Source: Acanthochlamys bracteata
Lineage: Eukaryota; Streptophyta; Magnoliopsida; Pandanales; Velloziaceae
Reading direction: 5' to 3'
Assembly (NCBI GenBank): GCA_019914995.1
Contig: CM034141.1
Span: 3,348,001-3,412,000, forward strand
DNA: 64,000 nt
A program made the position numbers and the translations under genes. The notes below the pieces were generated by a model. It was not told the DNA's origin. It worked only from the letters and a program-made list of their open reading frames with translations, and made no database searches. Position 1 is the first letter of the stretch, and the number at the start of each line of letters is the position of its first letter. Shown piece by piece: positions 32,095 to 42,978 of the stretch.

Positions 32095-32850
32095 GACATC
32101 CACACCTGTCTTAGCTGGCCCTGATTTTTCTCAAACATTCACCATGGAAACAGCCGCATAGGGCACAAGCATCGGCGCAATGCTCTCATAACAAGGACGA
32201 CCCATTACTTTCTTCAGCCAAGCACTACCTAGTAAGACATTAGTAAAATCTACCTATGAAAAAGAACTAATGGCACTACTCTTGGCAGTTCAATGTTGGA
32301 GGTCATATTTGTTAGGCAGGTGATTCATCATCAAGATTGACCATATCAGCCTTAAGTACCTTCTCGAGCAGGGTTTATCCACGTCGTTAGTTAAGTTATT
32401 GAGTTATGGTTATACTATTGAATAAATCAGGAAAAGATAACACCATCATCAATGCCTTTTCACGCTGCTCTCCGTCCACTCTTATGGTCATTTCTATTGT
32501 TCATTCTGCATTTTGGGGTGACTTGCGAATAGCCCTGCAGAAAGATCCAATTGCTACTCTCCTATTACAACAAGCACGCACAATTAATGACCCTACTCTC
32601 ACACTGAGTAATAGCTTCCTCCTTCATAACAAGCGCATTTGGGTACCTAACCATGCTCCTTCACGTCAGCAGCTGCTTTTTGATGCCCATAACTCGACTA
32701 TCAGCGGACATGGTGGCCAATTTCTCACTTACAAGCGTTTATCCAACACCTTCTATTGGCTCCGCATGAGCAGAGATGTTCAACGTTATATTGCTGCTTG
32801 TGACACTTGCATGTATGCGAAGTCAGAGTCTACTTCACCAATGGGTCTGA
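32095..32850 (+). pseudogene. Gypsy RNase H and integrase N-terminal fragment
   Basis: The plus strand encodes a broken RNase H (STPVLAGPDFSQTFTMETA, TYEKELMALLLAVQCW) and then frame 32406-32867 with the integrase zinc finger (H-x3-SGHGG...CDTC) before AKSESTSP. The first 235 bp are nearly identical to 37917-38150. It ends near 32850, where a promoter-like block of opposite orientation starts. Confidence 0.8.
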
Positions 32851-32855
32851 TACCA
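32846..32855 (-). promoter_or_regulatory. Primer-site-like TGGTATCAGA at gypsy/viral junction
   Basis: The minus strand reads TGGTATCAGACC about 160 bp downstream of the TATA word at 33015-33025. It coincides with the point where gypsy integrase sequence ends. It may be the primer site of the second caulimovirid, or gypsy coding sequence that resembles one. Confidence 0.4.
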
Positions 32856-32905
32856 AATTGGATCTAGACAGTCCAGCAGAGGGAGGAGATGTGGAGCAAG
32901 TCGGA

Positions 32906-33340
32906 AGAAAGTTATACAGAGGAAGAACGGAGATAAGATCAGAGATATTCTACTAAAGCTTTAGGTTTATTCAAAGGTGGTATGAGGGGTGACCTCAACC
33001 AAGGAGGGAAGCCCCATATTTATAGCATTTACAAGGGATCGCAGTGGCGTATCCCATAAGCCTCATCTTGTGCTAGTGGCCGACATATGAATGTGGGCAT
33101 AGTACAATGATGAGATACCCTTAACTAATGACAAGACGCCACTAACCTACGTGGCCCCCGATACATAGTGGCAAGGTACAATAATGTAAGGGAATCTTAT
33201 CACTATAATATTACAATAATGGCTACAAGACAAAACGTCTCGTCAAAAGCCACGTCAGTGGTGATGTGCTTATGTCTTGTCACTGCTGTTTGTGATAAGA
33301 AGGAACCTCTCAGCAATCAATTGGTGTGATGTTTAGGTTC
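32906..33340 (-). promoter_or_regulatory. Pararetrovirus-like promoter block, copy 1
   Basis: On the minus strand an as-1-like pair TGACG-n7-TGACG (33241-33257) precedes CTATAAATATG (33015-33025). The 7-base spacing equals that of the cauliflower mosaic virus 35S as-1 element. The distance to the TATA word is about 220 bp, larger than in the 35S promoter. The whole block is repeated at 36103-36540 and partly at 36580-36805. Confidence 0.6.
33241..33257 (-). promoter_or_regulatory. as-1-like tandem TGACG element
   Basis: The minus strand reads TGACGTGGCTTTTGACG. as-1 elements bind TGA-type bZIP factors in 35S-like promoters. In the second copy (about 36452) the spacer is 5 bases. Confidence 0.6.
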
Positions 33341-34864
33341 CACGACGCTTCGTGCGCAAGACTATGATGGACCTAGTCGTCAATGTGAGTGTTGCCAATG
33401 TATCCGAATCCAATGAATCATCTGCATCGTTCATTGCTTCGTTGGCAAGCTGGTCTTCCATTTCTTGGTTCAGAAGATAGTCTTGTTGTGTTTCTGTCCC
33501 AATTTTGTCGAGGTGTAGGGATTCGAGAAATTCGCGTACATAGACCGAGTTAGTTCCAAAGCGAGCAATGTGGTCCACTTCGCTGAAGAATTCCTGAGCT
33601 GCCTAGCGCCTTTCTTCATCTTCGTTGAAGCCCTTTTTATTGAACCTTACGAAATGATGGTTCGGTGCGTCAGACACCTTGTTCAGTTCCCAATTTGGAT
33701 TGCTTGGAACAGTCTTATACATTCCCGTTCCTCCCAGATGCTCCAAATTCTGAACATGAAGATGGTCTGGAACTTGCTTGAATATTTTGCGGCGGTGGCT
33801 TCGAAGATTTCAGAAATGCAACGGAAGTAATCTTTTGGTTGGTCTATGTTGATGTACACTTCATGAACAAGCCCCTTTCTGATGTGAGATTTGTAACGAG
33901 GGATGTCATGGAAGTATGCCAGTATTCGTGGCCTTTGGGTTTTGTTGAGGAAGAGCTCTTCTCCAGTCAGGAGTTGTTCTACTCCGGTATCCTCCAATTG
34001 ACGGAAGAAAAGAAGTAGCTGCGAGTCTCCCAAAAGTTGTCGTTCGTACATCGAGATCATGTTTTGAATTGTGATCTCGGCTTGCATTTCCTTGACCTTA
34101 TCATTCTCTAGTTCATAGAGATGAATTAGATCTGGCAAGTATTATATTCTGAGGTTGACGATGTCCTTCGCCTTGATTTGGGAGAAGATGTCTCTCAGTT
34201 TTCTTTGATCTGTAGAAGTCCCGGTAAATAGATTTGCATCTTTCATACATTGGGCTTCTGATCTAACTGTGGCCAAGAACTCAAGTAGCTTTGCAACTAA
34301 GGCTCGAGATCTTTCTCATTTCGGAGAGCGTCCAGTCTAACTATGTAAGCCAGAAGTTTGCAGATTTGTGGTCTGCATATTGCATAGCTCTGAAGCACCC
34401 ATTGATTTTGTCATATAAGTCCGGACTGGTGTTCTTCAGTTTCATGTTGTACCAATCTTTCACCGTTATTGCGGCGTAAGATTGCTTTTTAGCAGGAATT
34501 GCCGCTGACGTAGAAATAACTACTTTACCCTTGTGTTGGGGTTGTTTTGCCTGTTGGGCTGGTTGCCTTTTGACTTGTTGGTTCGCAAGTGCAACTGCTC
34601 CTGTGGGAGCGGAACTTTCTCCTGTGGCAGTCGGTGTAACTTTTGTTCCTATGGGAACGGTCATTACTCCTGTGGGAGTTGACGTAACTCTTGTGCTCCT
34701 GTGGGAGCGGTAAGTACTCCTGTGGGAGTTGAAGCTGAAGCTTCAGTAGAAATTTGTTTCGCCTTTTTAGAGGCTACTTGCTTCCACTATTTTTCACGCT
34801 TCATTTTTTCCAAGAACTCGTTGAATTCCTGGTCAATATTCACGTCCTAGTAAGAGGAACAAGC
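33333..34864 (-). pseudogene. Unidentified decayed ORF upstream of viral-like promoter
   Basis: Frames 34341-34664, 33683-34138 and 33333-33578, together with shifted text between them, read as one protein of about 500 residues broken by shifts and stops. The N-terminal part has repeats of a PTG unit; the DNA shows CTCCCACAGGAG-type repeats at about 34588-34735. A basic stretch (KRQPAQQAKQPQHKGK) and then a mainly helical body (DWYNMKLKNTSPDLYDKI; EELFLNKTQRPRILAYFHDI) follow. The tail is acidic. It ends just before the as-1/TATA block, the place where caulimovirids with a transactivator keep that gene. I see no RNase-H1-type domain, so a TAV role is a guess from position. It could also be a gag-like protein. 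Confidence 0.45.
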
Positions 34865-35690
34865 ACGTTAGTATAACTGCAAATATGATACAAAGGATAT
34901 TGTAAGAATTGTGCAGTATACGAACAATATGGTTTTAGCCATATAATGTATTTTTGTTTGGATATATCGTATTTGAATATTTTGACTCTAAAGTCTAATC
35001 GATATATATCCTTTATATTCTTCTTTGTCTATTGTGGTTGACTCCAAGGAATATACTGAGTTTTATTCAAACTCATATATTTGTGAACTATATATGTCAT
35101 CTGACTTTGTTGACCAAGAAGGCGTACAATAGTCATCAGACTATTCATCTTTCGGTGAGTATTGTTTTGTGTATAGGGAGATCTAAAGCCATGAGGATGT
35201 TTTCTCGTTATGAGTCTCGTTATGAGTAAACACCTGTGAACTCCGATTTTCTCCAAGTAATCTCTCTTCAAGTTGGGAAGGAGTTTCTTTCCTATGGAAA
35301 GACGGTAATCGTGGTAAATACGATTGTTTTGTTTTATTCTTCTTATTTAGAAGAATGGTGTGTTGTATTCCCCGTATACTTTAGCTAAGAGTTATCTAGG
35401 CTAAGTAACTGGATGCAGATTTAGTTCTATGGAGACGCCTGCTTTCCTTGTGAGGAAATATGAACATTTCTGTCCATAGGTATACTTTGTAAATTGACCC
35501 CGATATTTCTTTGACGGTTCCTTCCTTCTTTGGTTAGCCTTGCACAGTTAGCTTAGAGCATGTATTCGACTATTTGCTATAATAATCTAAAAAATCGATA
35601 AAGATCAAAACAAACAGTTCTAGACATTCTTCTTCAACCTCTCACTAGGTTTGACCCAAATACCTCCGACTAAATAGAGCACCCCTCACG

Positions 35691-35851
35691 GTGGCTTTCG
35701 CGTCAGAGCTCAACCTCAATCTCAAATTCTCTCTAGGAAGTATCTTGAACCCTAGCCTATACCCTTGCTTCAGAAGTACCGAGCACAGCCATGGTTCGTT
35801 TTCTACTCCGTGGCGTAGTAGCTCAAGATCGAAGAAGGGGCCATTGAACTG
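35691..35851 (+). pseudogene. First-exon fragment with transit-peptide-like sequence
   Basis: From ATG at 35691 the plus strand encodes about 54 codons rich in Ser, Leu and Arg with almost no acids after the first few (MAFASELNLNLKFSLGSIL; FSTPWRSSSRSKKGPLNC). It is followed by a strong splice donor GTAAGT at about 35852. This is the form of a chloroplast transit peptide first exon. No downstream exon is seen before repeat sequence begins near 36085. The upstream 50 bp resemble a 5' UTR. The gene is not identifiable. Confidence 0.45.
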
Positions 35852-36102
35852 TAAGTTCCTCAACTTACCATTTTTTTACAATATTATAAGCAAATAACGA
35901 AAACACTTCCTGCAACTAAGACTAGCATGATGTTAGGAAAACCAAACGGTGTTATGAAGGAAGCCATACCAGTTCTATCAAAGCGAACCTCCAGCTTTTA
36001 CTTGACAAGCTCCAAATCTCTGATAGACGACGTGAGATGCACGAAGAAGACACAAGATGTGGATAGACGATCAACGGCTCGGCGGAGGGAGGACAGGCGC
36101 AG

Positions 36103-36540
36103 AAAGGTCGGAAGAAAATTATACAGTGGAAGAACGGAGATAAGATCAGAGATATTCTACTAAAGCTTTAAGTTTATTCAAATGTGGTATGAGGGGTGAC
36201 CTCTACCAAGGGGGAAGCCCCATATTTATAGTATTTACGAGGGATTGCATTGGCGTATCCCATAAGCCTCATCTTGTGCTAGTGGCCGACATATGAATGT
36301 GGGCATAGTACAATGATGAGGCACCACTAACTAATGATAAGACTTCACTAACCTACGTGGCTCCCGATACATAGTGGCCAGGTACAATAGTGTAAGGGAA
36401 TCTTATCACTATACTATTACAATAATGACTACAAGACAAAACATCTCGTCAAGCCACGTCAGTGGTCATATGCTTATGTCTTGTCACTGCTGTTGTGATA
36501 AAAGGAATCTCTTAGTAGTCCATTTATGTGATGTTTAGGT
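36103..36540 (-). repeat. Pararetrovirus-like promoter block, copy 2
   Basis: Near-identical to 32906-33340 in the same orientation, including CTATAAATATG (36221-36231) and the TGACG pair near 36450. Together with copy 1 it brackets 33340-36103 like a pair of LTRs. Confidence 0.75.
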
Positions 36541-36579
36541 CCGTATCAGAGCTCGAGTAGGTTAGTGGTTGATGTGATG

Positions 36580-36805
36580 TGATGAGACACCACTAACCAA
36601 TGACAAGACTCCACTAACCTACGTGGCCCCCGATATATAGTGGCCAGGTACAATAATGTAAGGAAATTTTATCACTATACTATTACAATAATGGCTACAA
36701 GACAAAACGTCTCGTCAAGCCACGTCAGTGGTCATGTGTTTATGTCTTGTCACTGCTGTTTGTGATAAGAAGGAATCTCTCAGCAGTCCATTGATGTGAT
36801 GGTTG
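36580..36805 (-). repeat. Pararetrovirus-like promoter block, partial copy 3
   Basis: Repeats the upstream (as-1) half of copies 1 and 2, without the TATA part, directly next to copy 2. Confidence 0.75.
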
Positions 36806-36954
36806 TTCTTCGTCGATTGTATTCTTCTTCAAGAAGAATAGTCGACTATATGGTCATCCGGGTATACTTTGGCCGTGGTTTCTCTTGGTCATAAACTTTA
36901 TTGAGTCTCTACACTTGGGACTAATAGCTAGAGAAGCCCGAAACAGGTAGATGG

Positions 36955-37085
36955 CACCCCAAAAAGATTGAGCTGTTTAAAACAGAAATCGATTTTCTAG
37001 GAAAATACATAAGAAATGGGAGAGTAGAACTCCAACAACATATCTATTCAAAGATAAAGGATTTTCCTGAAACCTTGCTGATAGA
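36955..37085 (+). pseudogene. RT fragment of a second, distinct caulimovirid
   Basis: The plus strand reads KIELFKTEIDFLGKYIRNG then RVELQQHIYSKIKDFPETL. This is the caulimovirid RT segment that follows the YIDD block; the main virus has KIEFLGVIIGKGKIELQEHI there. The two differ too much to be copies of one virus. Only about 43 codons remain. Confidence 0.75.
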
Positions 37086-37383
37086 TTCCTTATCACATGG
37101 GTTTGAAAGAACGTCTCGTCTTATTATATTGATGTGACCATGTATAGTAAAGTGATAAGATTTCTCTTTATCACTATGTACATGTCGGCCACTAATTTGT
37201 GGAGTCTTATTAGGGACGCCACAGCGCTCTCTGGTAACTCTATAAATAGATGGCATTCTTCTCCATTGAGGATCGCCCCCGACCTAAATAAACGAGGATC
37301 TTCTCTTACATTCTCTTGAGCTCTTATTGTGTTCTTTAGTTTTCCTTCAGCTTCTTTCTTTGCTTACCGTAGAATCACTTATC
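37086..37383 (+). promoter_or_regulatory. Inverted, diverged promoter-like block
   Basis: On the plus strand this block weakly matches the minus-strand text of 36103-36540 (CGTCTCGTCTT, GTGATAAGATT, TTTATCACTATGTAC, GGCCACTA) and has TATAAATAG at 37241-37249. TGGTATCAGA follows at 37384-37393, where gypsy RT sequence starts. It could be a viral leader or an unrelated LTR. Confidence 0.45.
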
Positions 37384-39183
37384 TGGTATCAGAAAGGTTC
37401 GATGCACATTAGACGGCATTTAGAACTCATGATGGCCACTACGAGTTTCTTGTGATATCTTTAGGCCTCACAAATGTACCGGCTACATTCCAATCCATTA
37501 TGAATGACATTTTTCGTCCATTTCTGCGCAAATTCGTCTTGGCTTTCTTCGATGATATTCTGGTTTACAATTCTTTTTGGCAGGAACACCTTCAATACTT
37601 GGAATCAATCTCCATCCTGGACAAACAGCAGCTACATGTCAACCTCTCCAAGTGCCTTTTGGGACATACAACTGTGGAATATTTGGGACATATCGTCTCT
37701 ACAGATGGTGTTGCAGCAGATCCAACCAAAGTGCAAGCCATGACAGATTGTACCTCACTCTCCGACTGCATTGCGGGGTTTTCTGGGTTTAACTATACTA
37801 TCTTTGTTTCGTAAAGGACTACGGTAGCATCGCCGCCCCTCTGACGGCTCTCCTAAAGAAAGACTCCTTCCAGTGGTCACTGACTGCAGACATTGTCTTT
37901 CTGAAGTCCGACATGATATCCACACCTGTCTTAGCTGGCCCTGATTTTTCTCAAACATTCACCATGGAAACAGCCGCATTGGGCACAGGCATAAGCACAA
38001 TACTCTCACAACAAGGACGACCCATTACTTACTTCAGCAAGCACTAACTAGTAAGACATTAGCAAAATCTACCTATGAAAAAGAACTAATGGCATTACTT
38101 TTGGCAGTTCAATGTTGGAGGCCATATTGGTTAGGCAGGCGATTCATCGATGGCCTACCCTTATCTGATGGGAAAACCATCATCATGGTTGTGGTTGATC
38201 CATATACTGCCCATTCAGTTGCCGATGTATTTGCTAAGGAAATTTGGAAACTGCATGGTAAGCCAGCCATTATAGTAAGTGATCATAACTCTATTTTTCT
38301 TAGTAAATTCTGGAAGGGATTGCACAAATTGCAGAGCACAGCGTTACATATGAGCATCGCCTACCATCCCCAAACGGATGGCCAAACTGAGGTAGTCAAT
38401 TGAGAGCTTGAAGCGTATTTACAGTGCTTTGCGGGAGAACATCCACGCCATTGGATGCGTTGGTTGCATTAGGCAGAATACTACCACAATACTAGCACTC
38501 ATTCTGGTACACATGCTACCCCTTTTGAAGTTGTCAATGGAAGGCCTCCCTCCTCCACTAGTGTCCTTTACTGCAAGGCCTAATATATCCGATACCATAG
38601 GCCAACAACTCAAGGATCATGATGCAATTCTTCGTGATTTAAAATTTCACCTCTAGAACGCTTAAAATAGAATGAAGCAAATTGCGAATCGTCATTAGCG
38701 TGACAAACACTTCGAACCAGGTGATCATGTCTATCTTAAACTCCAACCATACCGTCAGGCATCTATCTAAAACAGTCGTCATCATAAACTCCGCCACCAC
38801 TTCTATGGGCATGTCTCATTTTGGAACGCATTGGACCAGTGGCATATAAACTTGATCTTCCTCCAAACTCTCGCGTTCATCCAGTATTTCATATTTCTCA
38901 TCTTAAGGACGGACATTATGCGCCACCTGTTTGTTATTGTGAGATTCCTCCATTACAAAATGACGGCTACTTACACCTCCATCCATGCTCAATACTGAAT
39001 CGTTGGACTACATCTCATGGCGGCACTTCACACCAAGAAGTTTTTGGGAGGGCATGCCCGACTCTGACGCCACCTGGGAAGACTCATTTACTGTTCGGCA
39101 TCACAACAACCTTGCGGACAAGGTTTTCCTTCAAGTGGGAGGGAATGATATGCTACAACCTAACTGGACCTAAACAGGAATGA
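37384..39183 (+). pseudogene. Gypsy RT-RNase H-integrase fragment, plus strand
   Basis: RT frame 37452-37814 has GLTNVPATFQSIMNDIF and FFDDILVYN (catalytic FDD present). RNase H (37917-38140) matches 32097-32330. A deletion then joins RNase H (AVQCWRPYWLGRRF) directly to integrase (IDGLPLSDG), losing the zinc finger. The integrase core has IVSDHNSIFLSKFWKGL and AYHPQTDGQTEVVN. The C-terminal part (38821-39183) has [20 protein letters not shown]. It is a chimeric, non-autonomous remnant. Confidence 0.85.
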
Positions 39184-39286
39184 TATGCCGCCCACGAACC
39201 AGGCGTCTGCATGCCAACGGCTAGCTTTCTCTCCTTTACCAACCACCAGCATGGATGCATGTAGTTACTCCAAATATTCTTAGCAA

Positions 39287-39294
39287 CTTGTGTC
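39287..39294. repeat. hAT target-site duplication, left
   Basis: CTTGTGTC here equals CTTGTGTC at 42239-42246. Confidence 0.9.
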
Positions 39295-42238
39295 TAGAGG
39301 TGCAAAAACAGGCAGGCCGGGCCGGCCCAGGTCTGAAATTTTAGACCCGGCCCGGCCCGGCAGCCCGTTATATATATTTATTTTTTAAATAATAAATTTA
39401 AATAATATTTAAAAATATTATGAAATATAAAAAATTGAAAATAACCTTAAAAATTATTACTAAATATAAAAAGCTTAAAAAATAACTTTAAAAATTATTA
39501 TTAAATATAAAAAAGTTATTTCAATTTGTAATATGTATATAATTATACATTTGAACTTGTACTTGGAATATTTTCATTTAAAAATAATTCAGAAAATTGT
39601 TCAGTCAAGTCTTCATTGTGAGTTGTATGCTGCATTCTTTTGACTGCAAATTTCCGGTCTTTCAAACAAGTTAACACTTCAACCATCTCACTAGTAAGTT
39701 GTGTTCTGCGTTCTTCAATTATCCTTCCGGCTGTACTAAATGCCGATTCTGAAGACACCGTTGAAACAGGAATAGTCAAAATATCACGTGCTAGTTGAGA
39801 GAGTACTGGATATCTTGTTGAATGTGTCTTCCACCAGTTCAAAACATTAAAATTTTCTGGGTTTTCATCGTCTTCTACAATGACAGTATCACCTTCAAAA
39901 TATTTGTTCAAGTCCGAAGAAGATTGCATGCTGCTTGAAGTTGAAGATGGTGTTGAACTTGAGCCAGGCTTGATGGAGATCAAAGACCAATTGATCGTTT
40001 TTTTCTTCTTACTTTGATGAGTTTGTGCCGGTGCCGCTTGTTGTTGTTGATTTCGCAAATTACCAAACCTAACTTCATAAAGATCATAAACTTCATACAG
40101 CTTGTTACGAGCGTTAGTTATTTGCAATTGAATATCGGAAATATCTAAATACATACCAATATATGTAAGAGTATTAGTAAAATATACAAATTTAAATCTA
40201 GGATCTAACATAAATGCAAAACAATATAAAAGAGGAATATCAGACCAATATTTTTTTAATTTTTTAGTCATTATTGTAACTATAGGTCCAAGTAATTCAT
40301 CTGTTATATGCGAATGTAGCATAATAGCTATATTAAGAATTGAATATAAAACTAATGGAGAAGTAGGATAGTAAACACGGATAATAAACAAAGAGCATCA
40401 TCATAAAAGTTTCTAAAAAATTTTACAAGTTTTTCAAAGAATAATCCAATGAGTTTCAGTAAATATATTGTTACCCATTCTTGTATTATAAAAAATCATA
40501 ACCACATTTTTATAATCTAAAGTACTTTTCAACATTAAATAAGTAGAATTCCATCTTACTGGCATATCAAGGTTGAACTTTCGGGGCTTTAGATGTTCTG
40601 CTATGCAATATCTCTTAAATTTAGCTAAACGTTGATTTGAACTAGTAATCCAAAAAATAGCAACGCGAATATCATTAATCTGATCACTTACCAGCTGCAT
40701 ACCTGATTGTACGATTAAGTTGATAATATGGCAAGCACAACGCTGATGTAGTAAAATTCCTCCCATGTATGAGCTTAGCTCCATCTCAAGAAATAGAATT
40801 GCTTTGGTATTTGCTGAAGCATTATCTAGGGTGATGGAGACAATGCGGTTGCTTATGCTCCATTCTTTAACTACACTTATAATGCGCTCAAAAATATTTT
40901 TAGCATCATGTGTGGAATCAATAAGTCTAAAACCAATAATTCTTTTTTGCATAATCCATTGTGAATCTAAATAATGAGCAACAACACTTAAATAATCTTG
41001 TTTAGCTCTACCACTCCAAATATCAGATGTTAACGCAATAGAAAAATTTAAAGAAGTTAATTCAGATTTTAATATTGTGCGCATTTTATTGTAATAAATA
41101 ATAATATCACTTCTAGTAGTTGTTCTACTAACTTTTTGGAATTGTGGACAATATGCTCTTTTAATATGTTCTTCATAAAAAAATGACTCACCAAAATTAA
41201 TAGGTAAATCCATAGCACAAATCATACGGGCAAGAGATTCCCTAGCTACATTAGAATCATAAGACCAAGTACTTACTGAACCATCCGTGTTGAATTGAAG
41301 TTGAGTTTGTGAAGGTTCCCTTCCGATTTGGTTTTTGGAAGCACATTTTTTACCATGTGCTATTAAATGTCGGGTACCTGCACTAGGATTAGCAGTTAAA
41401 AGTTTATTGCAAAATTTACATTTCGCCAGTTTTGATTGAGTACCATCACTTAGCACTGTATATGCGGTAGTGAAATAGTTCCAGACTTCAAAAGTTGGGA
41501 CTTTTGAACGTGTTGTTGTTGTCGATGTCGATCCTGAAGCCGAACTACTTCCAACACTTGGAATTGGAGGAATTTCATTACATCTTTGATGAAAACTTCT
41601 TCTTTGTGTTGGAAGAATATCATCTCCTTTCTCCATACGAGCAATATCTATTTCCTCCAAATTTTGATCGTCCATGCCATAGTCATCCATATCAAGATTA
41701 ATGGCACGAAAATTTGGATCCATTTCAAATAACAACTAAAATTTTGAAATTTGAAGAAATGTGAATTTAAAAAATAAAATAAGAAAAAAATATTTTTATA
41801 ATTTTGTGTAAGATTGCGTAGAATGAAAATGAAATTTGAAAAAAATGTATGAAAAATGAATGAGAATGATGTATTTATAGATGAAAAGTTGAATTTTAAA
41901 AATTAAAAAAAAATTTTAATGTTGCAACAGTCGGCCAACGGTAAAAACAACCGTTGGCTGTCTGCTACAACGATCATGCTGACGTCAGCATGACCAAAAT
42001 AATTCAAATTTTTTTGACTTGGTCAACGGTCAACGTTGACCAGGTCAAACTCAATATTGACCGGTCAACAGAATAGTATCGGGCGGGCGGGCTAGCAAAG
42101 TCGGTCCGTCCTGCCCATCGTACCGGGCCGGACCGACCCGATCCTGTCACTGTTCACCGAGACGGACGGACCTGGTGCCGGACTGAATGGCCGGGCTGCG
42201 GGCCGGCCCGTTTGGCTCGGCCCATATTTGCATCTCTA
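39295..42238 (-). mobile_element. hAT transposon with transposase
   Basis: Ends are TAGAGGTGCAAA (left) and TTTGCATCTCTA (right), an 11-of-12 inverted pair, with an 8-bp target duplication CTTGTGTC. The subterminal 60 bp at each end are rich in GGCCGG/GGCCCG words, typical of hAT transposase binding regions. The 2944-bp element encodes one transposase on the minus strand. It lies 110 bp beyond the plus-strand gypsy integrase, so it probably hit that element's 3' part. Confidence 0.93.
39543..41735 (-). pseudogene. hAT transposase (BED finger, DDE/RNase-H-like core, hATC)
   Basis: Frame 40434-41735 starts at ATG 41735. It has a BED zinc finger (VWNYFTTAYTVLSDGTQSKLAKCKFCNKLL...H-x4-H-type end at TRHLIAHGKKC) and the core segment with ALTSDIWSG, VSITLDNASANTKAI and the CACHIINLIVQ block. 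Frame 39543-40391 carries the C-terminal part including the hATC dimerisation domain (NWWKTHSTRYPVLSQLARDIL, TVSSESAFSTAGRII). The two are separated by two close frameshifts (about 40440 and 40385). Without them the product would be about 730 residues. This copy is probably inactive, but only two shifts separate it from an open frame. Confidence 0.9.
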
Positions 42239-42246
42239 CTTGTGTC

Positions 42247-42732
42247 TAACTACCTTGCTGTCTGCCAGGTGCTTAGTGCCTACTATAAAAGACTTAGAAT
42301 TATGTAGAAGGGGGAGGATGAATATTAATTAGTTGATTTTCTTAGATTAACTTACTCTTTTTTTTAATTTTAATTTTGGTATTTGCATTGTTTCAATTCT
42401 CCGATGTCGTTCTTTGGCGAGCAGCTCCTGCGAGGTTTTAAACTGCCAACGGAAAGGACAACGGCAACAAGAGGAGTAAGGGAAGGTCAGAAGACGCCGT
42501 TTTTTCCAAGCGGCCGATGGTAAAGGAGAAAGAATTTTTGCGATAGGCTGCAGTGGGTGGCTTGCCGCTGGATGAGAGAAATAATAGGATAAGAAAAATA
42601 ATAATAATACAAAGAAGAGAGTAACAGCTTCTAGCTAAAGTGTGGGCTTTCGCCTGTTTGTATTAGGCTTGAGCGTGGACTTAGGCTTAGCCGAAATGGG
42701 ATATTACATCAACACTATTCTCTAGGATTTAA
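42247..42732. other. Probable gypsy LTR remainder and intergenic DNA
   Basis: The stretch right after the hAT target site has a TATAAAAG word at 42284 and AT-rich text. It probably continues the plus-strand gypsy element interrupted by the hAT insertion, but LTR ends could not be fixed. Confidence 0.35.
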
Positions 42733-42978
42733 GGGGTCGTTTACTTACCAATTGCTTTTCACCGTTCCATTTCATTTCATTCCATTTTCTAAAAAATTTT
42801 TAATAATAATTTATAAATTTTATTTGAAAATATTAGAAAGTATACAAAAATTATATTGTAAATTTTATTATTGATTATTTTTATTTTTTAAGTAAAAATA
42901 GAACTCTTTTTTTGAAATAAGATAAAAATATTTTCTATTTTATAAAGATTATTTTTTAAAGTACTTCCAAACATCTCC
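42733..42978. mobile_element. MITE, same family as 12308-12576
   Basis: Ends GGGGTCGTTTACTT and the complement of ...GTACTTCCAAACATCTCC are diverged inverted repeats. The interior (AATATTAGAAAGTATACAAAAATT, AGTAAAAATAGAACTCTTTTTTTGA) matches the MITE in the viral movement-protein region. The target duplication is unclear. Confidence 0.65.
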
